This document shows, piece after piece, positions 7,539-15,038 of a stretch of 16,528 nt of DNA (positions are counted from its first letter, which is position 1; every line of letters begins with the position of its first letter). Origin of the DNA: an uncultured Eubacteriales bacterium (GTDB taxonomy: Bacteria > Bacillota > Clostridia > Peptostreptococcales > Anaerovoracaceae); the NCBI GenBank assembly GCA_900542245.1, contig UQMQ01000045.1, positions 1 through 16,528 on the forward strand, in the 5' to 3' direction. Under the pieces are notes generated by a model. It worked only from the letters and a program-made list of their open reading frames with translations, was not told the DNA's origin and did not search any database. The position numbers were made by a program, and so were the translations under genes.

Positions 7539-8381
7539 TTGGATTATAAAGTTGATTATCATATCCATTCCTATTATTCGGATGGAACGATGAGTCCGGT
7601 AGAGCTTGTCAAAAAATATAACGATGAGAACTATGATATCATCTCGATTACCGACCACGACAATATCAAGGCGTTTCAAGAAGCAAAGATTGCAGGGGAA
7701 GCGCTGAACATCACTGTGGTACCGGGCGTGGAGCTTTCGACGGAGCATACGCTGACCTTGGAGGCTGACGCGGATGCGCAGCATCCGGCAGGAAGCGAGG
7801 TATCGGTGGAACTGCATTTACTCGGCTACCAATTCGACCCGCAGAATGAAGCGCTGGTGCGCAGGCTTGCTGAACTGGAAGAAAATCGCAAAGCGCGTAA
7901 CGAGCAGCTTGCCGCGGTACTTACCGCCATGGGTTATCCGGTGGATTTACAGGCATTGGCAGCCGCGAGCAAAGGCGGCTATGTCGGCAAACCGCATATC
8001 GCCAGAGCATGGGTCGCGCAGGGGCTGATTGCGCAGCTCAAAGACGCGTGGGAGCCGGGAAAACGATTGGAATCACCGGAAGTAAAAGCGATTCGCAAAA
8101 AAAAGATGGAAACGACCGAAGCCATCGCCCTGCTGCAGCAGGCGGGCGGTATGGCGGTGCTCGCGCATCCGGGCAAGATCCGCGGTCTGGGAGAACGGGG
8201 GTCAGAGGCGTACTGGACCAATCTTACCGTTCTGCTGCGGGAACTGAAAAAGGCGGGACTCAAGGGTCTGGAATGTTTCTATCCGGACCACAGCGAAGCG
8301 GAGGTATTCCGTTTCACAGAGCTTGCAGGCAAGCTGCATCTGCATATGACAGAGGGCTCGGATTTTCATGGAGAGGCATAA
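7539..8381 (+). CDS. PHP-domain phosphoesterase (TrpH/YciV, RNase AM-like)
   Basis: Metal-dependent PHP-fold protein. Relatives include YciV/RNase AM, a 5'-3' exonuclease that trims RNA and 3',5'-bisphosphate nucleotides. It is 280 residues from TTG at 7539. The ligand motifs are all visible: HIHSYYSDG (His8, His10, Asp15), TDHDN (Asp39, His40), Glu65, His93, AHPG (His210), His251 and SDFHG (Asp275, His277). I chose TTG because CAGGAGA lies 8 bases upstream and the PHP domain starts immediately; ATGs at 7419, 7491 and 7503 read through repeat A and lack spaced RBSs. The protein stops right after SDFHGEA, whereas relatives usually continue with KP...LG, so a short C-terminal tail seems lost. 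Repeat copies lie on both sides, in inverted orientation. Confidence 0.85.
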   Translation: MDYKVDYHIHSYYSDGTMSPVELVKKYNDENYDIISITDHDNIKAFQEAKIAGEALNITVVPGVELSTEHTLTLEADADAQHPAGSEVSVELHLLGYQFDPQNEALVRRLAELEENRKARNEQLAAVLTAMGYPVDLQALAAASKGGYVGKPHIARAWVAQGLIAQLKDAWEPGKRLESPEVKAIRKKKMETTEAIALLQQAGGMAVLAHPGKIRGLGERGSEAYWTNLTVLLRELKKAGLKGLECFYPDHSEAEVFRFTELAGKLHLHMTEGSDFHGEA

Positions 8382-8472
8382 AAGCCCTCCGGTTCCAAGG
8401 CAGTTTACAGAGAAAATATTTGCCTCTGCGCGAGGCGAATGAGCGAGGCGTAGTGGTGCTACGGTGAGCGAA

Positions 8473-8525
8473 GACAACAAAGTGCAGAAGCAAATAGATC
8501 TTTGCAAATCGTGTGTACCTTTGTC
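8473..8525. repeat. Short inverted-repeat element, possible relic of the 96-base repeat
   Basis: GACAACAAAGTGCA at the left end and TGTACCTTTGTC at the right resemble the two terminal sequences of the 96-base repeat (GGACAAAAGTGCAC and its complement). Inside is a small GCAAA/TTTGC hairpin at 8490-8505. At 53 bases it could be an internally deleted copy or an independent palindrome. It lies 14 bases before copy B. Confidence 0.4.
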
Positions 8526-8533
8526 AACGGAAG

Positions 8534-8635
8534 GTATTTCCGGAATCACGACAAAAGCACCTTGCGAAGCGGCGCTCATGGGTGCGCGCCATGTGCGCAT
8601 AGAAATCTCAGATTTCGTTATGTGCACTTTTGTCC
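8534..8635 (+). repeat. Dispersed repeat, copy B
   Basis: The 96-base core is at 8540-8635, identical in length to copies A and C. It contains the fully conserved block CATGTGCGCATAGAAATC, the short hairpin GAAATCTCAGATTTC (8601-8615) and the terminal inverted repeat pair GACAAAAG (8550-8557) and CTTTTGTC (8627-8634). The adjoining long hairpin of copies A and C is shortened here to GGAAGGTATTTCC (8530-8542). Confidence 0.85.
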
Positions 8636-8688
8636 GAAGGTCTGACAGAAAGAAAACAGGAAAACACGACGCAGAGGAGATTGAGACG

Positions 8689-8730
8689 CGTAAAGCAAAG
8701 GCCATGTGCCTTTGTTTTGCGTGTTTTTTG
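8689..8730 (+). terminator. Intrinsic terminator upstream of the oxidoreductase operon
   Basis: CGTAAAGCAAAGGC (8689-8702) pairs along its whole length with GCCTTTGTTTTGCG (8708-8721), counting two G-U wobbles, around a five-base loop. It is followed by TG and six T. It sits 308 bases after the PHP stop and only 47 bases before the oxidoreductase start. Either it ends read-through from upstream, or it is a leader terminator controlled by the GlpP encoded downstream. Confidence 0.8.
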
Positions 8731-8776
8731 CTGCCAAAAAGGTAAGATAAAAAGGGAAGCGAAAAGGAGAAGACAG

Positions 8777-10495
8777 ATGAAGAACAAGAAAGATCAGCTC
8801 GGAAAGGAATATGACATTGCCATCATCGGCGGCGGGGTCGTTGGCGGTATGATCGCCTATCACCTGGCGAAGTATCGCAGCCGCATCGTCCTATTGGAAA
8901 AGGAAAGCGATGCGGCGATGGGGCAGTCCAAAGCCAACAGCGGCATTGTTCACGCGGGCTATGACCCGCAGCCGGGCAGCTTGAAGGCGATTTTGAACGT
9001 CAAGGGCTCGGAGATGATGGAGGGGATCTGCCGCGATCTGGCGGTCAAATACCGCCGAAACGGCACGTTCGTGGTCGGTTACAGCGAGGAGGATAACGAG
9101 AATCTGAAAATCCTGTTGGAAAGAGGAAAACAGAATGGCGTGCGTGATCTCGCGCTGATCGACGGGGAGACGGTGCGTGCTGCCGAGCCGCATTTGTCGC
9201 AGCGCATCACCTGTGCCCTCAGCGCGCCGACCGGGGCAGTCGTCTGCCCTTACGAACTGACCTTACACGCGATTGGTCACGCGATGGACTATGGCGCGGA
9301 TTTCCTTACAAATTTTGCGGTATCTGCGCTGCATTGCAGCGGCGAAGACGCAGGCGGCAAAGCCACTTCGACGGCGGCAGCGGCAGAGACACAGGCGGTA
9401 CAAGGCGGGTATCGCATCGAAGCTGCGGATGGCAGACAGGTATGGGCAAAAATCGTTCTCAACTGCGCAGGGCTATATTCTGACGAAATCGCGGCGATGA
9501 TCGGGGATACTTCCTTTACGATCACGCCGCGCAGAGGAGAATATCAGCTGCTCGACAAGGAGACCGGAGATTTGGTCGACCACACGATCTTCCGCACGCC
9601 GACGAAGATGGGAAAGGGCGTGCTCGCAGTCAAAACGGTTGACGGCAATATCCTGCTGGGACCGACCTCGGAGGACATCGAAGACAAGCAGAATACTGCG
9701 GTTACGGCGGCAGGGCTGGAGACAGTGGCGGTCAAGGAAACCGAATTTTTTGATCATGTACCGCTGCAGATGGCAATCACGCAGTTTACAGGACTGCGCG
9801 CGCATGGCGACAAGGGTGACTTTATCATCAACAGTCCGAGAGAAAACTTTTTGAACTTTGCGGGAATCGAGTCTCCGGGGCTGACCTCAGCGCCTGCGAT
9901 CGGTCTGTTGGCAGAGGCACTGCTCTTTGGTGCAGAGGCTTGTCCGGCAGGCGCGGCGCTGGCAAATCGTGCGGGACTTGCGGTTCCGCTGCTTGCACCA
10001 GACACGCTGGACGGACAGGTGAAAGCGGATTGGAAACCACAGCGGACGGAAACCCTTTCGTTCCGCACCCTTTCCCTAAAGGAAAAAAATCAGTGGATCC
10101 AGAAAGAGCCGGCGTACGGCAGAGTCATCTGCCGCTGCGAGGAGGTCACCGAAGGGGAGATCCTCGCAGAGATCCGCAGGAATCCGCCGGCGAAGGACAT
10201 CGACGCGGTGAAGCGCAGAACGCGTGCAGGGATGGGGCGCTGTCAGGGCGGCTTCTGTCTGCCTGCGGTCTGTGAAATTTTAGCAAAAGAGTGGGGCGTG
10301 CCGCTGACCGCGGTGACAAAAAAGGGCGGCGGCTCGTATATCCTGACCGGGCGGACAAAGGGAACGGAAAAAAGCAAAGCAGCGCGCATACGCGCCGGGG
10401 CTGCCGCAGGGACCGAGCCGCCGCAGCACTTGTGCGCGGACGAGGCGGCGTTTATGTCTCGCGCGAAAAACGAGAACAGAGGTGCAGGCAAATGA
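8777..10495 (+). CDS. FAD-dependent oxidoreductase with C-terminal BFD-like [2Fe-2S] domain, GlpA-like
   Basis: A 572-residue DAO-fold flavoprotein, of the type annotated as GlpA-like/NAD(P)/FAD-dependent oxidoreductase in clostridia. The likely role, from context with glpP, is oxidation of glycerol-3-phosphate to dihydroxyacetone phosphate. The N terminus has the FAD motif IIGGGVVGG (16-24) followed by the acid of LLEKES. SKANSGIVHAGYDP and LNCAGLYSD are typical of the GlpA/LhgO group. The last domain has Cys452, Cys454, Cys489 and Cys494 (CRCEEVT and GRCQGGFC), the BFD/Fer2 ligand pattern. Residues 189-211 are an Ala/Thr/Gly-rich insertion of low complexity, and the last 50 residues form a basic, Ala-rich tail. 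AAGGAGA precedes the ATG. Its stop overlaps the next start (ATGA). Confidence 0.85.
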   Translation: MKNKKDQLGKEYDIAIIGGGVVGGMIAYHLAKYRSRIVLLEKESDAAMGQSKANSGIVHAGYDPQPGSLKAILNVKGSEMMEGICRDLAVKYRRNGTFVVGYSEEDNENLKILLERGKQNGVRDLALIDGETVRAAEPHLSQRITCALSAPTGAVVCPYELTLHAIGHAMDYGADFLTNFAVSALHCSGEDAGGKATSTAAAAETQAVQGGYRIEAADGRQVWAKIVLNCAGLYSDEIAAMIGDTSFTITPRRGEYQLLDKETGDLVDHTIFRTPTKMGKGVLAVKTVDGNILLGPTSEDIEDKQNTAVTAAGLETVAVKETEFFDHVPLQMAITQFTGLRAHGDKGDFIINSPRENFLNFAGIESPGLTSAPAIGLLAEALLFGAEACPAGAALANRAGLAVPLLAPDTLDGQVKADWKPQRTETLSFRTLSLKEKNQWIQKEPAYGRVICRCEEVTEGEILAEIRRNPPAKDIDAVKRRTRAGMGRCQGGFCLPAVCEILAKEWGVPLTAVTKKGGGSYILTGRTKGTEKSKAARIRAGAAAGTEPPQHLCADEAAFMSRAKNENRGAGK

Positions 10496-11967
10496 AATAT
10501 GCAGATGTAGCCATCATCGGGGGTGGTCCGGCAGGTATGGCTGCCGCGCTGGCAGCGCGGGAAGCAGGCGCAGGAAAGGTCGTTATCCTGGAACGTGATG
10601 CGCGGCTGGGCGGTATTCTGGAGCAGTGCATTCACAACGGCTTCGGCCTGCATCGCTTCCACGAGGAGCTGACCGGACCGGAGTATGCCGAGCGCTATGA
10701 GCAGATGGTGCAGGCGCAGGGCATCACTTGCCTGTGCAATACCATGGTCGTCAATCTGACGCAGGATCGCCGCATAACGGCAGTCAACCAGGTGGACGGA
10801 TATTTTCAGATAGAGGCAAAAGCGGTTGTGCTGGCGATGGGCTGCAGAGAAAAGCCGCGTGGTGCGCTCGCCACACCCGGAACCAGACCCGCAGGCGTGA
10901 TGACAGCCGGAACCGCACAAAAATTCGTCAATCTGCAGGGCTATCTGCCGGGCAGGGAGATCGTGATCCTCGGCTCCGGCGATATCGGACTGATCATGGC
11001 AAGACGCATGAGCCTCGAGGGCGCGAAGGTCAAGGCAGTCTGCGAGATCATGCAGGATTCCGGCGGACTGACGCGCAATATCGTCCAGTGTCTGCAGGAC
11101 TATGATATTCCGCTGCTGCTTTCGCATACGGTGACAGAAATTCATGGAAAAGAGCGTGTGACAGGCGTCACAATCTCGGAGGTTGATGCTAAGCTGCAGC
11201 CGATCGCGGGGACTGCGCGATGCATCTCCTGCGATACGCTCATGCTTTCGGTGGGGCTGATACCGGAGAACGAAATTTCCAAAAAAGCGGGCATTGCCAT
11301 CGATGCTAAGACCAAGGGACCGATCGTAGATGAGGCGCGGCAGACCTCTGTGCGCGGCATTTTTGCCTGCGGCAATGTGGTAAAGGTCCACGAATTGGTA
11401 GATTTTGTATCCGCGGAGGGCGCACGCGCGGGAGCTGCCGCGGCGGCATTCGCCTTAGGTGCTGCAGAGCAGAATCAGAATGCGTGCGGCACAGCTTCTG
11501 TGATAGACCACGAAAACCTGCCGTTCCGTTCGCAGGAGAACCAGACTGACGAGCCGCCAAAAAGGGAGACAAAAAAGCCTTCTCAGGAACAGAAAAAGGG
11601 CGTGAAGCCGCTGCAGACGCAGCCGGAGGAGGGCAAGGTCGTCATCTGTACGGTATGTCCGATGGGCTGCCGCATTACGGTGGATGCGGACGGTATGACG
11701 CATGGCAATACCTGCAAACGCGGAGAGGCCTATGCGCGGCAGGAGGTGACAGAGCCAAAGCGGACACTGACAAGCACGATAGCCACCACAGACGGCAGGT
11801 TCGTTCCGGTCAGGACAGATCGCGCGATCCCGCAGAGGCTGGTGCATGACTGCATAAAAGAGATAAATAATCAAAGCTTATTATTGCCAATTCGCCGCGG
11901 AGAGATTATAATAAAAGGTATAGGCGGAACGGATGCAAACCTGATAGCAGCGCGTACAATCGTCTAA
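10492..11967 (+). CDS. FAD/NAD-dependent oxidoreductase fused to DUF1667
   Basis: A 491-residue protein. Residues 1 to about 320 are a two-dinucleotide-domain oxidoreductase: FAD motif IIGGGPAG (8-15), an MGCREKPRGA segment, a second nucleotide motif GSGDIG (161-166) and a terminal GIFACGNV flavin motif. This matches the clostridial partner of GlpA-like proteins. Residues about 320-380 are a Gln/Glu/Lys/Pro-rich linker. Residues 381-491 are a complete DUF1667 domain with Cys386, Cys389, Cys393 and Cys408 (CTVCPMGC, GNTCKRG), a likely Fe-S or metal site. In the genomes I know, DUF1667 is normally a separate gene of about 120 codons next to this oxidoreductase, so this is a fusion. The start overlaps the previous stop by 4 bases, so translation should be coupled. 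Confidence 0.85.
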   Translation: MKYADVAIIGGGPAGMAAALAAREAGAGKVVILERDARLGGILEQCIHNGFGLHRFHEELTGPEYAERYEQMVQAQGITCLCNTMVVNLTQDRRITAVNQVDGYFQIEAKAVVLAMGCREKPRGALATPGTRPAGVMTAGTAQKFVNLQGYLPGREIVILGSGDIGLIMARRMSLEGAKVKAVCEIMQDSGGLTRNIVQCLQDYDIPLLLSHTVTEIHGKERVTGVTISEVDAKLQPIAGTARCISCDTLMLSVGLIPENEISKKAGIAIDAKTKGPIVDEARQTSVRGIFACGNVVKVHELVDFVSAEGARAGAAAAAFALGAAEQNQNACGTASVIDHENLPFRSQENQTDEPPKRETKKPSQEQKKGVKPLQTQPEEGKVVICTVCPMGCRITVDADGMTHGNTCKRGEAYARQEVTEPKRTLTSTIATTDGRFVPVRTDRAIPQRLVHDCIKEINNQSLLLPIRRGEIIIKGIGGTDANLIAARTIV

Positions 11968-11991
11968 AACCAAAGGACTGGAGAATGGAGA

Positions 11992-12546
11992 ATGTCTTTA
12001 TTTGATCGGAGGGCGGTGGCAGCCGCTGTAAGAACAGAGGAGGATTTCAGCGCGGCGCTGGAGTCCAAAGTAGATGTGATTTTTTTGCTGTATTCCAGCA
12101 TTATGACGGTAGAGGCGCAGATCGAACGGGCACATAAGGCGGGCAAAAAGGCTTTGATCCATATGGATTTTGCGGAGGGCATCGGCAAGGATCGCGCAGG
12201 GCTGCATTTTATTAAATTGAAGGGTGCGGACGGTATCTTAACGACCAAAACCAATATGATCCGACCGGCCAAGGACATCGGACTGGTGACGGTGCAGCGG
12301 TTTTTCATCGTGGATTCCCACTCGGTGGATACGGCGGTGGAATCGATTCGCATCGCGAAGCCGGATGTGGTGGAAATCATGCCGGGCGTCGTCTGCAAGA
12401 AGATCCGCGAGTTTGCGGAAAAGGTGCGCAACACACCGATCCTGGCAGGTGGACTCATCGAGTTCAAGGAGGATGTGGACAATGCGATTGCATCCGGTGC
12501 GACAGCAGTATCGACGGCAGACAGAGAGCTTTGGAATTACAGATAA
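11992..12546 (+). CDS. glpP: Glycerol-3-phosphate-responsive antiterminator GlpP
   Basis: RNA-binding regulator. In Bacillus subtilis, GlpP bound to glycerol-3-phosphate stabilises glp mRNA and allows read-through of the leader terminator of glpD. It is 184 residues, the normal size. Characteristic segments are HMDFAEGIG (57-65), GADGILTTK (78-86), VEIMPGV (127-133), LAGGLI (151-156) and the C-terminal TAVSTADRELW. The fold is TIM-barrel-like. It starts 24 bases after the oxidoreductase-DUF1667 gene with a GGAGA RBS, so it belongs to that operon. No glpK or glpF is in the window. It may act on the hairpin at 8689-8730. Confidence 0.95.
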   Translation: MSLFDRRAVAAAVRTEEDFSAALESKVDVIFLLYSSIMTVEAQIERAHKAGKKALIHMDFAEGIGKDRAGLHFIKLKGADGILTTKTNMIRPAKDIGLVTVQRFFIVDSHSVDTAVESIRIAKPDVVEIMPGVVCKKIREFAEKVRNTPILAGGLIEFKEDVDNAIASGATAVSTADRELWNYR

Positions 12547-12566
12547 CTTGATAGGAGGATCAGAAC

Positions 12567-14249
12567 ATGAAAGTAAAATTTTGCGGCGCATCGATCGGAG
12601 TCACAGGCTCCTGTCATTTGATATCGACGGATAACCATCAGATATTACTGGACTGCGGACAGTTTCAGGGCGGCAAGGAAACGGAAAAAATGAATGAGGA
12701 ACCCTTTCCTTTCGACCCGACCGAGATAGAGTGCGTGGTACTCAGCCACGCGCATATCGACCATTGCGGCAGACTGCCGCTTTTGGTAAAGCGCGGATTT
12801 AAGGGGGCAATTTACTGTACCGATGCGACTGCAGACCTTTTGGATGTTATGCTCAAGGACAGTGCCTATATTCACGAAAAGGATGCGGAATGGCAGAGCC
12901 GGAAAAACGCAAGAACCGGCAAGCCTCCGGTAGAGCCGCTTTATACGATCCGCGACGCGGAGGCGGCGCTGCGCCTTGTCAAGCCGATTCTTTACGATCA
13001 GCTGATCGCGTTGAATGACGATATGAAGATCGTCTTTAACGATGCGGGACATATTCTCGGCTCGGCAGTCATCGAGCTGTGGACGACCGAGGGAGAAACG
13101 ACTTCCAAGCTGGTATTTTCCGGAGATCTCGGTGTACCAAACCGTCCGATTCTCCGCGATCCGACCAAAATCAAAAAAGCTGACTATGTCATCATGGAGA
13201 CGACCTACGGCAATCGACTGCACGAAAAAAACGCGACCAGTATCGACGAGCTGATTCAAATTGTGCTGAAGACGATCAAGCGCGGCGGCAATGTCATCAT
13301 TCCGTCTTTTGCAGTCGGCAGAACGCAGGAGCTGATCTATCAGTTCAATATGTTCTACGAGCATCATCCGGAATATGCCAATGTCCTCGGCAATGTCAAC
13401 GTCTACATCGACAGCCCGATGGCGACGACGGCGACCGAAGTATTCAAAAAGAATGCACAGGTCTTCGATGAAGAGACTAAAAACTACATTCTGAGCGGTG
13501 ACCATCCGCTGGATTTCCCGAATCTGAAGTTTACGAGAAATACCGCAGACTCGCAGATGCTCAACGTGGATAAGCACCCGAAGATCATCATTTCGGCAAG
13601 CGGCATGTGTGAAGCAGGGCGGATTCGTCACCATTTGAAGCACAACCTTTGGGATAGCAGAAACAGCATCATCTTTGTCGGTTATCAGGCTGAGGGCACA
13701 CTCGGCAGACTGCTGGTGGAGGGCGCGAAGGAAGTGCGCCTGTTCAACGAGCCGATTCTCGTGCAGGCAGAGATACACAATCTCGAAGGGTTTTCCGGTC
13801 ACGCGGATCAAGCAGGACTGCTCGACTGGCTGGGCGGCTTCCGGGTCAAGCCGAAGGAGATTTTCCTCGTACACGGCGAGCCACAGTCCAAGATCGACTT
13901 CGCAGCCAAGGTCAAGGAAGTCTATGGCTATGACCCGATCGTGGTGAACGGCAATACCGAGTATGAGCTGGAAACCGGTGAAATCTTGAGTCAGGAGGCG
14001 GTCATTCAGGACGCGCTGGACGATGAGGACATCGAAAAGCTCAAGGACAAGCTGGAAAACATTCAGGGCGAGCTGGATGATATTCTGGCAAGTACACGGG
14101 GCGTGATGGCGAAGAAGCTTTCACCGATCCGACTGCAGGAAATCAACAATATGGTACTGGAGCTCGAAAAGGCTTCGGTCAACCTCGGCGCGACGATTAC
14201 GGCGGAGGACAGAGATCAGAGACCGTTGACCGAGCAGACGGCACAATAA
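12567..14249 (+). CDS. Beta-CASP metallo-beta-lactamase-fold RNA nuclease (YSH1/CPSF-type)
   Basis: A 560-residue zinc-dependent nuclease. Relatives are mRNA 3'-end processing factors (CPSF73) and bacterial RNases. Motif 2 HAHIDH is at 61-66, motif 3 His162 in DAGHILGS and motif 4 Asp187 in FSGDLG. The beta-CASP domain follows, with SPMATTATE and SASGMCEAGR, then motif B/C His412 (GFSGHAD) and His436 (LVHGE). The last 80 residues are highly charged and probably coiled coil (DDEDIEKLKDKLENIQGELDD), beyond the usual 450-residue core. RBS AGGAGG is 20 bases after glpP. Position suggests it is transcribed with glpP, but the RNA substrate is not deducible. Confidence 0.92.
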   Translation: MKVKFCGASIGVTGSCHLISTDNHQILLDCGQFQGGKETEKMNEEPFPFDPTEIECVVLSHAHIDHCGRLPLLVKRGFKGAIYCTDATADLLDVMLKDSAYIHEKDAEWQSRKNARTGKPPVEPLYTIRDAEAALRLVKPILYDQLIALNDDMKIVFNDAGHILGSAVIELWTTEGETTSKLVFSGDLGVPNRPILRDPTKIKKADYVIMETTYGNRLHEKNATSIDELIQIVLKTIKRGGNVIIPSFAVGRTQELIYQFNMFYEHHPEYANVLGNVNVYIDSPMATTATEVFKKNAQVFDEETKNYILSGDHPLDFPNLKFTRNTADSQMLNVDKHPKIIISASGMCEAGRIRHHLKHNLWDSRNSIIFVGYQAEGTLGRLLVEGAKEVRLFNEPILVQAEIHNLEGFSGHADQAGLLDWLGGFRVKPKEIFLVHGEPQSKIDFAAKVKEVYGYDPIVVNGNTEYELETGEILSQEAVIQDALDDEDIEKLKDKLENIQGELDDILASTRGVMAKKLSPIRLQEINNMVLELEKASVNLGATITAEDRDQRPLTEQTAQ

Positions 14250-14335
14250 GTGAGTCATATAAGCATACAAATATCGCGCACAGCTGTAGGGCGGCGGCAT
14301 ATCGCAGCAGCGCAGCAGGATAACGGAGAAGCATT

Positions 14336-14959
14336 ATGAAAGATGTCATTGTCATCGGGATTGCAGGCGGCACAGGCTCCGGCAAAAGCACCCTGATCCA
14401 GAAAATCAAAGAGGAATTCAGCGATGAAATCACCATGCTGAGCCACGATTTTTATTATAAGCAGCATAGCGACATTCCGTTTGAGGAACGAAAAAAGCTG
14501 AATTACGACCACCCGAACTCGTTTGATACGGATTTGATGATCGAGCATGTATGCCGTCTGGCGACGGGCGAGAGTATCGAACGACCGGTCTACGATTTTA
14601 CGATACATAACCGGGTCGATGAGACGGTGCGGGTCGAGCCCGCCAAGGTCATCATCGTGGAGGGTATCCTGATCTTTGAGAACAAGGAGCTGCGCGACCT
14701 CTGCGACATCAAGGTTTTCATCGATACGGACGCCGATGTGCGCATTATCCGCCGCATCATTCGCGACGTCAACGAGCGCGGCAGAACGCTGGAGTCCATC
14801 GTGACGCAGTATCTGACGACGGTCAAGCCGATGCACGAGCAGTTCGTGGAGCCGAGCAAGAAATTTGCCGACATCATCATTCCGGAGGGCGGCTATAATC
14901 AGGTCGCGCTGGATATGCTCAACGAGAAGATCCACGCGCTGCTCAAGGAGCGCATGTGA
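14336..14959 (+). CDS. udk: Uridine kinase
   Basis: P-loop kinase of pyrimidine salvage that phosphorylates uridine and cytidine with ATP or GTP. It is 207 residues, standard length. Walker A GGTGSGKST is at 11-19 and the substrate-binding SHDFYYK at 36-42 contains the probable catalytic Asp38. NYDHPNSFD, RPVYDF and IIVEGILIF follow in the canonical order, and the RDVNERGR lid segment is intact. GGAG lies 7 bases before the ATG. An 86-base gap separates it from the nuclease gene, with no terminator seen, so read-through is likely. Confidence 0.95.
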   Translation: MKDVIVIGIAGGTGSGKSTLIQKIKEEFSDEITMLSHDFYYKQHSDIPFEERKKLNYDHPNSFDTDLMIEHVCRLATGESIERPVYDFTIHNRVDETVRVEPAKVIIVEGILIFENKELRDLCDIKVFIDTDADVRIIRRIIRDVNERGRTLESIVTQYLTTVKPMHEQFVEPSKKFADIIIPEGGYNQVALDMLNEKIHALLKERM

Positions 14960-15038
14960 GACCCGCGCGCTTTGTACGCTTTGCGAAAACAGAGCGGCAT
15001 GTGCGGCACGTACAGCTTGCGTGCTTTACGCTTGTGTA

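Larger units (their letters stand above)
8382..8776. other. Gene-free 395-base stretch: repeats and terminator
   Basis: No credible gene. Near the start are GC-rich self-complementary bits (CCTCTGCGCGAGG at 8417-8429; CGTAG/CTACG around 8448-8462). Then come a short inverted-repeat element (8473-8525), repeat copy B (8534-8635) and an intrinsic terminator (8689-8730). The open frame at 8464-8745 is only the repeat read through. I could not find a convincing promoter for the oxidoreductase operon here. Confidence 0.7.

Noticed and set aside
8202..8705. Minus-strand frame whose N-terminal part resembles the start of the longest PHP frame (MSAASQG...FVVIPE)
   Set aside because: The shared peptide comes from the same repeat DNA read in both places, not from homologous proteins.
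8464..8745. Small + strand frame of 93 codons in the repeat region
   Set aside because: It is the mini-element, repeat B and the terminator read through; similar peptides arise from the other repeat copies in different contexts, and no RBS is visible.
8382..8776. A known riboswitch class in the oxidoreductase leader
   Set aside because: I saw no conserved core of a riboswitch that I know, only repeats and a terminator hairpin.
10243..11391. A 382-codon minus-strand frame across the two oxidoreductase genes
   Set aside because: It spans the junction of two well-supported + strand genes and its translation shows no family features.
12645..13874. A 409-codon minus-strand frame opposite the beta-CASP nuclease gene
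   Set aside because: Antisense shadow; the + strand protein has every nuclease motif.
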